Part shown: positions 1 through 7,324 of the stretch, piece after piece | Numbering within the stretch: position 1 is the stretch's first letter | Layout: the number at the start of each line of letters is the position of its first letter | Origin: CAYRSS01 sp964426945 | Lineage (GTDB): Bacteria; Planctomycetota; Phycisphaerae; UBA1845 | Assembly (NCBI GenBank): GCA_964426945.1 | Contig: CAYRSS010000080.1 | Coordinates: forward strand, 1-13,966 | Reading direction: 5' to 3' | Length of the DNA: 13,966 bases | Made by a program: the position numbers and the translations under genes | Notes under the pieces: generated by a model | What the model was told of the DNA's origin: nothing | The model's input: only the letters and a program-made list of their open reading frames with translations | The model's database searches: none

Positions 1-760
1 CGAAGTCGTTGGCCAGCGGCCGGTCCTTCGCACGCATCTGGTTGGTCGTCTTCTTGGCCTTGCTCTTGTCGCGCGCGACATCGAACGATTGGTGGTGGCC
101 ACGCTTCTGCGGCGCGGCGAACGACGAGTTGCCGGCCGCGATCGCGTTGTTCGAGCGCGGCTCGACCTTCACGTTATACGGCGGATCCGAGTTCACGAGG
201 TGAATCACCGCGCCGTCGAGCAGCCGATCGACATCGTCAGCCTTCGACGAGTCGCCGCACAGCAGCCGGTGGTCGCCGAGTAGCCAGATGTCTCCGGGCT
301 GGGTGATGGCCTCGTCTGGCGGCAGCGGCACGTCGTCGGGATCGGTGAGACCCTCCTGCACCTCGCGGCCGAGTAGTTTGGCGAGATCGTCCCGGTCGAA
401 CGCAAGCAGCCCCAGATCGAAGCCCGCGAGTTCCAACTCCTTGAGTTCGAGTGGAAGCAGGTCGTAGTCCCACTTCGACAAGGTCGCGAGCTGGTTGTCC
501 GCAACGCGAAGGGCACGGACCTGCTCCGGCGAAAGGTCGTCGGCCTTGAGAACCGGTACCGACGCCAGCCCGAGCTTCCGAGCAGCCCGAAGCCTTGTGT
601 GGCCGGCGATGATCGTATTGCTGCCGTCCACGAGGATTGGGATTTTGAAACCGAACTCCTCGATGGACCGCGCCACCGCGGCGATAGCGTCGTCCGAGAT
701 CTCCCGCGGGTTCTGTTCGTACTCGCGAATCGAGTCGACAGGCATCATTTCAACCTGCAT
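1..760 (-). CDS. ParB-domain site-specific DNA methyltransferase (C-terminus beyond window)
   Basis: Reading leftward from the ATG at 760, 253 codons stay open to the window edge, so the C-terminus is missing. The first ~90 residues look like a ParB/Spo0J N-terminal domain, with an IIAGHTRLRAARKLG motif. After a linker comes a DNA methylase start (GDIWLLGDHRLLCGDS) and then DPPYNV at residues 192-197, the catalytic motif IV of N6-adenine/N4-cytosine methyltransferases. This ParB-plus-methylase architecture is common in phages and integrative elements. The role is presumably modification of element or host DNA in the cytoplasm; the target site cannot be read. The start is supported by GGAGG 6 nt upstream of the ATG. 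The stop of the preceding small ORF (771-773) sits against this ribosome site, suggesting one transcript. I see no frameshift. An orphan protective methylase is more likely than part of a restriction system, since no nuclease is next to it. Confidence 0.9.
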   Translation of the reverse strand, partial: MQVEMMPVDSIREYEQNPREISDDAIAAVARSIEEFGFKIPILVDGSNTIIAGHTRLRAARKLGLASVPVLKADDLSPEQVRALRVADNQLATLSKWDYDLLPLELKELELAGFDLGLLAFDRDDLAKLLGREVQEGLTDPDDVPLPPDEAITQPGDIWLLGDHRLLCGDSSKADDVDRLLDGAVIHLVNSDPPYNVKVEPRSNNAIAAGNSSFAAPQKRGHHQSFDVARDKSKAKKTTNQMRAKDRPLANDF

Positions 761-770
761 AGCCAACCTC

Positions 771-1139
771 CTAAGTGAGTCTCCACATCACCGGCCGCGA
801 CCATCGGGCCGGCGCCGCGGAGACGGACTGAACCAAGCCACCCTCATCCGGCTCGGCGCCGGCTCGGCCGTACGGGTCACCCCCCGCGAGTGCCCCGAGG
901 CGATCGGCCACGCTGCCCCAAAAACCCACCGGAGCCGCGACCGAACCGGCCACCCGGGCCCGTTGGCCGCGTGGCCGCCCCGGGGCCGCGTGGCGTAGCG
1001 ATCGGACCGGAAATCGGACAGCCCCCACGCCCCCGAAATCGCCCCCCACGGTAGCGCCAGGGGCGTTCTTGGGAGAAAAGTCGGCCAGCGAAACAAAGTC
1101 ACTTCCGGACCGCGACTGCTCCGCGTGGTAGGACTTCAT
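771..1139 (-). CDS. Hypothetical small protein upstream of the methyltransferase
   Basis: A 122-codon reading frame starts with ATG at 1139 and ends with TAG at 771-773, immediately before the ribosome-binding site of the ParB-methyltransferase gene. The protein is rich in Gly, Ala, Arg and Pro and has no motif I recognise. It starts MKSYHAEQSRSGSDFVSL. No Shine-Dalgarno sequence is visible before the ATG; the upstream stretch is a C-run followed by an A-run. The frame is open further upstream through the repeat cluster at 1229-1438, but that part reads as repeats rather than protein. Support is positional (tight spacing to the next gene) and by codon composition only. It may be a chance open frame in GC-rich DNA. 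Confidence 0.3.
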   Translation of the reverse strand: MKSYHAEQSRSGSDFVSLADFSPKNAPGATVGGDFGGVGAVRFPVRSLRHAAPGRPRGQRARVAGSVAAPVGFWGSVADRLGALAGGDPYGRAGAEPDEGGLVQSVSAAPARWSRPVMWRLT

Positions 1140-1228
1140 TTTTTTCGCGCAGGGGGGAACCATTGGCCTGGAGCCGTCCGCCGACTCTCTCGTCGGCCGC
1201 GGTGCAGGGGCGAGGTGACCGGAGGCGC

Positions 1229-1438
1229 TGTACCGCGTGTGCCGCGATGTACCGCGGTACCTCCTATTGGACGCCAGCTTTTTCTGCGCGCGCCCGTGCG
1301 CGCGCGTGCATAGGGGGGGATCGCGGTACATCGCGGCACAAGCCACACAAACTCTTGCGGATACTGCACTTGCGTGTGCCGCGATGCGCTTTTCATCGCG
1401 GTACAAGCGCGGTACAGAACACGCCTCTTCGCGGCACA
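1229..1438. repeat. Iteron-like cluster: nine copies of TGTRCCGCG(ATG), both orientations; candidate replication origin
   Basis: Copies I can place. Forward: 1229-1239, 1238-1249, 1248-1259 (overlapping, 9-10 bp apart) and 1375-1386. Reverse: 1320-1330, 1329-1340, 1394-1405, 1407-1416 and 1428-1438. The best copies read TGTGCCGCGATG or TGTACCGCGATG. Opposed copies form hairpins: 1375-1386 with 1394-1405 has a 12-bp arm with one mismatch and a 7-nt loop, and GTACCGCGGTAC at 1249-1260 is itself palindromic. The cluster fills most of the 346-bp gap between the primase-helicase stop (1486) and the next gene. P4-type primase-helicases bind short iterons to start replication, so an origin is a reasonable inference. 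Alternatives are a transcription-control region or a partition site. Confidence 0.6.
1286..1305. repeat. GC-alternating inverted repeat inside the iteron region
   Basis: Two perfect GCGCGCGC octamers (1286-1293 and 1298-1305) are separated by CCGT and followed by GTGCA. Each octamer is self-complementary, so the segment can form a hairpin or a Z-DNA-prone tract. It lies between the forward iterons at 1229-1259 and the reverse iterons at 1320-1340, the position where a structural element of an origin might sit. Function is unknown. Confidence 0.5.
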
Positions 1439-1485
1439 AAAGTCGCGGGGAGCGCGGCTCACGTCGACGGGAGCAACCACGGGCT

Positions 1486-4095
1486 TCATGTCGTTCCCTC
1501 CGCACGCAGGCAGATTCCATCGTAGAAGCGGCCCTGGGCGCTGTGCCTCCGGCAGATCACACCCGGTACGGCAGCGGCGAGGTCACGGCCGAAGAGTTGT
1601 TTACTGCTTACCGTGTGTCGGCCGTCGCTTTCGCACCAGCGCTTCCACGCGTCATACATGTCGTCGACCCATGCTCGGTAGCCGACGCCGACTTCGCAGC
1701 AGTCGCGGACGAAGGCCATGACAGGCGACGCAAGATCCTCCATCTGCTGCACTGCATCTGAGACCGCCGAGGGCTGCACAAAATGGCCGCGAGCACGGAG
1801 ACGCTTGAGCCCTTCGATGGCCCATACCAGGATGCCAGGCAGTTCCTCCACCAACTCCTCTGTCAGCCGCGTATTCTCCTGACCGTAGAAGCTGTTGGTC
1901 AGCCGCAGGATGACGAAGCGTCCGGCGAGCGCACCGCTGGCGTCGTTCATGCGCGGCAATTCGTTGGTCAGGAGCACGAACCGCGTCGGCAGCTTCATCG
2001 TCAAGCTGCCGAGGAACTTGCGGTCCACGGTCAGGGTGTCCTCGCCGCTGATGCACAGGAGGCGCTCGACGACCACGCCGACGTTCTCCCCGCTGAATCG
2101 GGCGTCCGAGACGATGGCCAGCGACTTGCCGATCAGCGGCTGTAGGCCGAACGGGCCGGCGAGGCTGGAGGTGGTCGGCCCGACGACGTTGCCAGCGCCT
2201 ACGAGGCGGGCCATGACGCGGCCGATGGTCCCCTTGCCAGAGCGCTTGGGACCGACCATCAGGAGCATCTTGTGCTGGCTGGTGTCGGCTACGAGGCAGT
2301 ACCCAATGAATTCCTGGAGCAGCTCGACCGACTCAATGTCGTCGCCCCACAGCTGCTCGAGGAACTTGATCCATCGCTCCGGGACCGCGGGGTTCGGGAC
2401 ATAGTCGAAGTCGATCGCGTTGATGTTGAACAGCGCCGGCGTGGGCAGGAGCGTCTTGCCCGTCGCGAGGTCAAGCGTGCCCGACGGAAACGGCAGCAGA
2501 TTCCTGGGATCCGGCGGGTCGGCACGGTTGTCCAGCCAAGCCGGGGGAGTCACCGATACCGGCAGGTGCGCATAGACGCGGATCGACTCCACCGCCGCCT
2601 TGATGGTGCCGGGATTGGACTCAAAGTTGACGAGCTCCAACTCACCCAGCTTCTTGTTGTATTGATAGCGCAGGGCTTCGTGCAGCCAAGGCTGAAGCTG
2701 CTGCCGCAGCGACTCTTCTTCGATTTCGACAAAGCGGTTCCCACGCCAGACCATGACGGTGCCGGCGTAACTGAGCAGCATCCGGCCTTCGGGATGAGCA
2801 TGGAGTTGCCAGACGAACGCTTCCGCTGTCGGTAATGTGCTCCTCGGCGAGAGGACCAGCCGACCGGTCTCTGGATCGCGTTGACCAAGAGGGATGCACT
2901 GCTCCTCCTCGTCATCGTGATCGCTCGCGCCGTCCGAGGGGGCTGCCTTGTCCGTCTCCGCGATCCCGGAGGGGCAACCCTTGCTACGTCGACGACGGTC
3001 GCGGCGCTTCGGATCGATCGCCGCTCGCAGATCCTTCCACTTCAGGTGCTGGCCCCGCGAGTGCAGGTTGCAGTAGGCTAACCTGCCGCTGTCAGAAACC
3101 AGGACGGCGATGTCAGAGCTGCCCGTGGATTCGATCTCCGGGATGACTGGACAGCGTTCGAGAAGGAGCATCGTACAGCCTTCGAGCCGGCGCTCGCCTT
3201 TGACGGCGACACCATGATCAACCAGCCATCTACGGACCTCCTCCGGCGTGCGACCGACTTGCCCGGTTGCCCGATGCCACTGCGTGGTGGCTGGGGCGAT
3301 GGGCAGCGCGACGCGTTCCAGCAGCTCCGGCGAGACGGCGATGATCTCGTCCGGGATTCGCAGGAGCTCCGCTCGTCGATGAACGCGATCCTCCACCCCG
3401 GCAACGCCGCGAACTTCGTCGCCCTTGCGACTCATCGTCCCCATCACCTTCGTGAGGCGCGAGGCGTTGTGCACGGCACGATCCACCTTGACCGCATCGT
3501 CGTCGAATCGCTGGGCGAGTCCGGCGAGCACCCTCCTCAGAAGTCCGTTGTCGTCCGCCGGCAAGTCGATGCGGAACAGAAGATGTGCGCCATTGCCCGA
3601 CAGCCCGAGCAACGGCGCGGGCCAACCTTCGGCGATCAGGATGTCCATGACCGCCAACGCCTTGTCGTGCGCGGCGCGGAACTCCGCCTCGGTAGCGCTC
3701 ACCCCAGGTGGGCGCACCGGGTCGAGATCGACGAGCATCCACCTTCGTCGGAGCACGTCGCGGTCGCCTGTTGTCGCCTTAGGTGTCGCCTTCAGGCGAT
3801 TCGCCGCGCGAGCTAACAGGGCGGTGTCGACGGGGTTCAACGTGACGTAGATCGCGACGGGCGAACAGCGGGTTTCGAGGTCGGCGACGGCGCTTGCCGC
3901 AAGCTCAGCGTCGGCGTAGTAGCCGCTCACCACGTACTCGAACCTGGAACCGGCGTGGTCGCGACATTCCGGGGCGCGAATCTCGAAGACGTCGCCGGGT
4001 GCGAACAGCAGCTCCAGGAATCGAGCGATTTCGGCCTCGATCTGGTGTCGCGGCCTCGCCAGGGAAGCGTCGTGCGTGAGGGGCTTCAGGCTCAT
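1486..4095 (-). CDS. AEP primase fused to D5/P4-family SF3 helicase (replication initiator)
   Basis: This 869-residue protein is expected to prime and unwind DNA at the element's own origin. The N-terminal third looks like an archaeo-eukaryotic primase: VDLDP with D123/D125, SGNGAH at 166-171, then KVDRAVHNASR with a third acid at D205. A probable zinc site follows (C307, C315, C342, H345). The region about 365-400 is a charged linker (basic RRDRRRR, then an acidic DHDDEEE). The C-terminal half is a superfamily 3 helicase: Walker A GPKRSGKGT at 615-623, IVSDAR near 667-672, and motif C LLTNELP near 708-714. I chose ATG 4095 because homology-like sequence begins there and it overlaps the upstream stop as ATGA; the frame is open to 4647, but the extension looks non-coding. 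The iteron cluster begins ~50 bp past the stop. Family assignment is firm; plasmid, phage or satellite origin is not. Confidence 0.9.
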   Translation of the reverse strand: MSLKPLTHDASLARPRHQIEAEIARFLELLFAPGDVFEIRAPECRDHAGSRFEYVVSGYYADAELAASAVADLETRCSPVAIYVTLNPVDTALLARAANRLKATPKATTGDRDVLRRRWMLVDLDPVRPPGVSATEAEFRAAHDKALAVMDILIAEGWPAPLLGLSGNGAHLLFRIDLPADDNGLLRRVLAGLAQRFDDDAVKVDRAVHNASRLTKVMGTMSRKGDEVRGVAGVEDRVHRRAELLRIPDEIIAVSPELLERVALPIAPATTQWHRATGQVGRTPEEVRRWLVDHGVAVKGERRLEGCTMLLLERCPVIPEIESTGSSDIAVLVSDSGRLAYCNLHSRGQHLKWKDLRAAIDPKRRDRRRRSKGCPSGIAETDKAAPSDGASDHDDEEEQCIPLGQRDPETGRLVLSPRSTLPTAEAFVWQLHAHPEGRMLLSYAGTVMVWRGNRFVEIEEESLRQQLQPWLHEALRYQYNKKLGELELVNFESNPGTIKAAVESIRVYAHLPVSVTPPAWLDNRADPPDPRNLLPFPSGTLDLATGKTLLPTPALFNINAIDFDYVPNPAVPERWIKFLEQLWGDDIESVELLQEFIGYCLVADTSQHKMLLMVGPKRSGKGTIGRVMARLVGAGNVVGPTTSSLAGPFGLQPLIGKSLAIVSDARFSGENVGVVVERLLCISGEDTLTVDRKFLGSLTMKLPTRFVLLTNELPRMNDASGALAGRFVILRLTNSFYGQENTRLTEELVEELPGILVWAIEGLKRLRARGHFVQPSAVSDAVQQMEDLASPVMAFVRDCCEVGVGYRAWVDDMYDAWKRWCESDGRHTVSSKQLFGRDLAAAVPGVICRRHSAQGRFYDGICLRAEGTT

Positions 4096-4481
4096 GTTCG
4101 ACTGCCCTCGATGTCGCGCTGCGCAATGATCGTTTGCGGCGAGGTCGAGCCATGGGCTGCCCCGGCCGCCGACGACACCGATGACCAGCCCAGCGGTATG
4201 CACCGCCAGGCTGGAACTGGGGCACGCCGTCCATCCGCCAGAATCCGAGCCCCGACCGTCGTGGCATCGAGCAGCCCGTCCGGGACGAGCGGCCGCTTCT
4301 CCCGCAGGCAGAGTGGGAGCGCGGGATGGCCGAGCCCCGCACAGCAGGGTGTAGCCTGCAGCGGGGTCGTTGGCGGTGTGCGGTCGAACAGGGTCACGAT
4401 GGCTTTCTCTGGGGCGGCTCGCCTGCCGATCAAGCAGCGACGGCCCCCTTGGATAAATACCAGCCCTCCCCCCGTAGTCAC
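4092..4481 (-). CDS. Hypothetical small protein overlapping the primase start
   Basis: This frame ends in a TGA that shares four bases (ATGA) with the primase ATG, the usual sign of translational coupling. It also keeps a high-GC third-codon pattern over ~130 codons. No domain is recognised. It contains a run of hydrophobic and Pro-rich residues (PPTTPLQATPCCAGLGHPAL) and a basic N-terminal part. The start is uncertain. The only ATG (4607) would place the palindromic control region inside the gene, so a GTG at 4481 or a TTG at 4505 or 4433 is preferred. None has a convincing ribosome site; GTG 4481 is given as the working choice. It may be a control protein for the primase, but nothing in its sequence shows that. 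Confidence 0.35.
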   Translation of the reverse strand: MTTGGGLVFIQGGRRCLIGRRAAPEKAIVTLFDRTPPTTPLQATPCCAGLGHPALPLCLREKRPLVPDGLLDATTVGARILADGRRAPVPAWRCIPLGWSSVSSAAGAAHGSTSPQTIIAQRDIEGSRT

Positions 4482-4500
4482 CTCGAATCCGAGTTTCGTG

Positions 4501-4561
4501 CGCAAAGTGATATTGCGCTGAAATTTCACTCGGATCTCTGAACATTTCAGTGAAATATGAT
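4501..4561. promoter_or_regulatory. Divergent control region with two TGAAAT palindromes
   Basis: This AT-richer stretch separates the minus-strand primase operon from the plus-strand recombinase operon. It holds TGAAATTTCA (4519-4528, perfect palindrome) and ATTTCAGTGAAAT (4544-4556, palindrome around a central G), i.e. four TGAAAT half-sites. There is also an outer CGCAA (4501-4505) / TTGCG (4513-4517) inverted repeat. A TATGAT at 4556-4561 is a good -10 for rightward transcription but lacks a clear -35 at the usual distance, so activator dependence is possible. The layout suits a dimeric regulator controlling both directions. No regulator gene of this kind is seen in the window. Confidence 0.5.
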
Positions 4562-4686
4562 TTGAGCATGTCCCCCCCCTTTGCCCGCAACACGGCCGAT
4601 TCCGCAAGCCAAGATTCAGGAGGTGACTTGTGGCCGTCTTTCCTCATCGACGGCCTCCGTGAGCATCAGGACAGACCCGGCGGCAT

Positions 4687-4974
4687 ATGGCTGGATCGAC
4701 TCGCATTCTCGAGGACATTGGCCACGCAGGAATCCCGCGGATTCCGGCTGGACATCTCCGCGCCTTCGAGGAAGGTGGTGGCGGGAACGTCGGCCGGCCG
4801 CGGCCGGCGCTTCCGGCCTGGATCACCGATGAGTTGATCGCGGAGACGCGACGAGTGTGGTCCCGGCATCTGCAGCGGGTCGTGAGCGACGAGGAGGCCG
4901 TAGAGATGCTGCAGGGCGTCGGCAGCGCCGGCCTCGCGATCCTCGCCGCGAAGCTCCCGGGAGGTCAGCCATGA
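4687..4974 (+). CDS. Small conserved-type protein coupled to the serine recombinase
   Basis: A 95-residue protein whose C-terminal half (WITDELIAETRRVW... then DEEAVEMLQGVGSAGLAIL) resembles a short helical protein I remember as frequent upstream of large serine recombinases in Planctomycetota. That recollection is not checked. Its TGA overlaps the recombinase ATG as ATGA, so the two are very likely co-translated. The N-terminal ~45 residues are low-complexity (Gly/Pro/Arg). ATG 4687 has no strong ribosome site. A perfect AGGAGG lies at 4618-4623, but the GTG it best serves (4630, same frame) meets a TGA at 4660. The true start may therefore be internal, or the upstream part may be broken. 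A recombination-directionality or accessory role is possible from position only. Confidence 0.7.
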   Translation: MAGSTRILEDIGHAGIPRIPAGHLRAFEEGGGGNVGRPRPALPAWITDELIAETRRVWSRHLQRVVSDEEAVEMLQGVGSAGLAILAAKLPGGQP

Positions 4975-6533
4975 ACGTCGTGATCTGGGCTCGGGTATCG
5001 TCACGCGAGCAACGGGAAGGTTACTCGCTCGATGCCCAACTCCGGGCTTGTCGAGCCCGGGCCGAGCGGGAACGGTGGACGGTCGTCCGTGAGTTCGTCG
5101 TGGCCGAGTCGGCCAAGCGCGGGGCCGAACGGCTGGTCTTCAACGAGATGTACGACTGGGTGAAGCGGCACGCCAAGCGTCAGGCGATCACGGCCGTGCT
5201 CAGCCACAAGCTGGACCGCGTCTGCCGGAATATGCGGGATGCCGTGCGAATGCAGGAGCTGGAAGACGGCGTCGGCGTGCGGATGGTCTTCGTGGACAAC
5301 GAGTTCGGCCACGGAGCGGCCGGCGCCTTGTCCTTCAACGTCATGGCCGCCGTCTCCCAGTACTACTCGGACAACCTCCGCAGCGAAGTGCTGAAGGGCA
5401 AGGACGAGAAGATCCGCCAAGGATGGTTCCCGGCGAGCGCACCGTTTGGTTACGCGAACGTGGCTGATCGCGATGAGCCCATTAAGCCCCATCCGGAGCA
5501 ATCGAAGGCGGTCGTACGTATCTTCGAGCTCTACGCTCGGGGGGACACGACCTTCGAGCTACTATCCGAACGCCTGCGCGACGAAGGGCTAATCTACCGG
5601 CCGTCCCAGCCGCGGTTCCCGCGCACTGGTCTGTCCTACATCCTGAACAACCGCTTTTATCTCGGCGAGATCAACTGGCACGGCCAGACCTTCCCCGGCC
5701 GGCATCAACCGCTCGTCGACCGGGCGACGTTCGAACTGTGCCAGGATCTCCTCCACGGCAAGAATCGGCGGACCGGAAAACCCGAACTGCCGCTATCCGG
5801 CGGCCTGCTCTCGTGCTCCTACTGCGGCAGCGCGATCACCGGGGAGCGCATCCGCCGTCGGCTCAAGGACGGCGGCGTCAACGAGCACGTCTACTACAGG
5901 TGCGCGAGTAACAGCCCGAATGCCGATCACCCGCGAGTCCGCTGGCGGGCGGCCGATCTGGACCAGGCGATCCGTGACGACCTTGCCTCGCTTCGAATGC
6001 CCTCGCCGGAGATCGCGGCCTGGTTCAGGACCGCCCTTCAGGCGGCGTTCGCAGACATTACGACGACCCAGCAACGCCAGCGCCAGACGCTCGTCAAACG
6101 GCAGGCCGAACTGGCCAACATGAAAGACCGCCTCCTGAACGCCTACTTGGCCGGGACCGTGGACGAAGCCACGTTGAAGCAGAAGACCGCCAGCCTCAAC
6201 GGCGATCTCGCCGACGTCGAGCGCGGGCTGGACGGGATGGGCGGCGTGGGCCCAGGCTTGGCCCAAGAGGCGTTGGCGGCCTTCGACTGGAGCCAGGAAG
6301 CCCCGGAAGCGTGGGAGCGTTCAAAGACCGCCGAGAAGCGCGCGATCCTCACCTCGCTATCTTTGAACCGCACCCTGAGCGACGTAAGTCTTTGCCTGGA
6401 AAAGAGAAAGCCGTTCTGCTACCTAGCAGAACGGCCTCCAGTCCAGTTGATTCGGGGTGACAGTACGCCAATAGAACTTTTTGTCCAGGGAATCCGCTCC
6501 TGGGGGCCGGAAACGCGGACTCTCCTGCCGTGA
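4971..6533 (+). CDS. Large serine recombinase (resolvase/integrase type)
   Basis: A 520-residue site-specific recombinase that should insert, excise or invert DNA through a phosphoserine intermediate. The N-terminal resolvase domain has ARVSSREQREGYSLDAQ with catalytic Ser at residue 10. The recombinase domain follows (GWFPASAPFGY near 151-160, LSYILNNRFYLGEINW near 221-236). A zinc ribbon uses C282, C285 and C311. A coiled-coil-like stretch covers about 365-420. The tail RGDSTPIELFVQGIR (495-509) ends at the stop. Start ATG 4971 has GGGAGG 6 nt upstream and overlaps the previous gene by ATGA; the frame is open upstream to 4857 but that part is not needed. Nothing is missing, so it may be active. 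The last 26 codons are repeated at 9715-9805, beyond the mer operon. Confidence 0.95.
   Translation: MNVVIWARVSSREQREGYSLDAQLRACRARAERERWTVVREFVVAESAKRGAERLVFNEMYDWVKRHAKRQAITAVLSHKLDRVCRNMRDAVRMQELEDGVGVRMVFVDNEFGHGAAGALSFNVMAAVSQYYSDNLRSEVLKGKDEKIRQGWFPASAPFGYANVADRDEPIKPHPEQSKAVVRIFELYARGDTTFELLSERLRDEGLIYRPSQPRFPRTGLSYILNNRFYLGEINWHGQTFPGRHQPLVDRATFELCQDLLHGKNRRTGKPELPLSGGLLSCSYCGSAITGERIRRRLKDGGVNEHVYYRCASNSPNADHPRVRWRAADLDQAIRDDLASLRMPSPEIAAWFRTALQAAFADITTTQQRQRQTLVKRQAELANMKDRLLNAYLAGTVDEATLKQKTASLNGDLADVERGLDGMGGVGPGLAQEALAAFDWSQEAPEAWERSKTAEKRAILTSLSLNRTLSDVSLCLEKRKPFCYLAERPPVQLIRGDSTPIELFVQGIRSWGPETRTLLP
6398..6435 (-). terminator. Candidate intrinsic terminator for leftward (mer) transcription, inside the recombinase gene
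   Basis: A perfect 12-bp inverted repeat GCCGTTCTGCTA (6410-6421) / TAGCAGAACGGC (6424-6435) has a 2-bp spacer in DNA and is followed on the minus strand by TTTCTCTTTTCC. That is a GC-rich stem plus T-rich tail, oriented to stop transcripts coming from the mer operon. It overlaps the recombinase coding sequence, about codons 480-489. No other terminator is visible between the merTP stop (6606) and this point. Confidence 0.55.
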
Positions 6534-6543
6534 AACCGTGAAA
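6452..6543 (+). repeat. Direct repeat copy A: recombinase 3' end plus 10 bp
   Basis: Aligned by eye with 9715-9807: about 83 of 92 positions match, with one 1-base gap. The first 30 bases are identical. Both copies end in a tandem CCGTGAAA CCGTGAAA (6528-6543 here). The copy covers recombinase residues 495-520, the stop codon and 10 bp more. It marks the left edge of the mer block and may contain, or lie beside, an attachment site. Similarity stops abruptly just upstream of the first base and after the tandem octamer. Confidence 0.9.
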
Positions 6544-6605
6544 GGCGCCGCCGTTCGCGACGCTCACCGATGCCGGGTGCTCAGACGCAGCACGCTGAAA
6601 GATCG

Positions 6606-7310
6606 TCACCTGCCGGACGTGTGCGTTGCCGTGTAGCCGTGCCGTTTGGCGGCGGTCAGAACCTCGTTCTGGATTTCCGGCTCAGTGGTTTCGACCCGGG
6701 CCGACCTCGTCGCATAATCTACCGTCGCGCGGACGACACCCTCGATCTTCAACAGGTCGGCTTGGAGCGTCACCGCGCACGCCTCGCAAGTCATGCCCTC
6801 GACGGTGTACCGCTGAACGACGAGCGATTCATTGGATGGGGCGGTAGCGACGGGGCTTTCGCCGTACACCGCCCGCGCGACGACCCCGGCGTATCGGGGA
6901 AAGAGCACGAACGCCGCGACAAGCACCGCTGCGAACCAGAGCATCACTTGTGTCAACACTCTTCCCCTGCCGGAGCGTGGGGCGCAGGCGGCGGTCCCGC
7001 AGGCATCATCTGCGCACTTGGCGCGGCGGAAGTACACGAGGTAGAAGCCGATGCCCAGCGTGACGATCGCCACGCCTGCCAGCACGGGTCGCCATCGCTC
7101 GAAGAAGGCGCCAACGCCCGCGGCCGACGCGCCGAACGCCAAGAGCAGCAGCGGAAGCCAGCAGCAGGCGGACGAGAGCACCGCGGCGGCGACGGCGCCC
7201 CCGATCGATGCCCGCTCGGCCCGATCGCCCGTGCCCGCAACGCGCGCGGCGCCATTCTCGTCGCCATCGCAACAGTCGTGTGCCTGGTTGTCGATCGGGT
7301 CGATGGACAT
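6606..7310 (-). CDS. merTP: MerT-MerP fusion: mercuric ion importer with C-terminal HMA domain
   Basis: A 234-residue inner-membrane protein that should carry Hg(II) into the cell for reduction by MerA. Membrane segments lie at about 36-60 (with the Cys pair SACCW, C49/C50, typical of MerT helix 1), 75-94 and 118-137. The loop between helices 2 and 3 holds C99, C104 and C109. The C-terminal ~70 residues are a heavy-metal-associated domain with GMTCEAC (C175, C178) as in MerP. An extra N-terminal Cys pair (C13/C14) is unusual. Start ATG 7310 has GGAGG 6 nt upstream; a longer frame to 7340 lacks such a site. The merA stop is 14 bp upstream, so it is the last gene of the operon. A separate periplasmic MerP is absent, so the fused domain probably does that handover. 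Confidence 0.9.
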   Translation of the reverse strand: MSIDPIDNQAHDCCDGDENGAARVAGTGDRAERASIGGAVAAAVLSSACCWLPLLLLAFGASAAGVGAFFERWRPVLAGVAIVTLGIGFYLVYFRRAKCADDACGTAACAPRSGRGRVLTQVMLWFAAVLVAAFVLFPRYAGVVARAVYGESPVATAPSNESLVVQRYTVEGMTCEACAVTLQADLLKIEGVVRATVDYATRSARVETTEPEIQNEVLTAAKRHGYTATHTSGR

Positions 7311-7324
7311 GCCGTACCTCCGTT

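Noticed and set aside
1229..1438. CRISPR array
   Set aside because: The repeats are 9-12 bp, in both orientations, overlapping or irregularly spaced; there are no uniform spacers or cas genes.
1163..1761. Plus-strand frames across the iteron region
   Set aside because: They are produced by the repeats and by antisense of the primase 3' end; no start signals or protein-like composition.
4096..4647. N-terminal extension of the primase to 4647
   Set aside because: The added 184 residues look non-coding, cross the palindromic control region, and ATG 4095 has both ATGA coupling and the first conserved-looking sequence.
4628..4837. 69-codon frame from TTG 4628 as a real gene
   Set aside because: It overlaps the better supported 4687-4974 gene, has poor spacing to the ribosome site and no recognisable motif; kept only as a finding about the leader.
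4857..4970. Upstream extension of the serine recombinase
   Set aside because: The resolvase fold begins at ATG 4971, which has a strong ribosome site; the extension is out-of-frame overlap with the small coupled gene.
6544..6605. Terminator just after the recombinase (GTGCT...AGCAC)
   Set aside because: The stem is only 5 bp and lacks a T-run on either strand.
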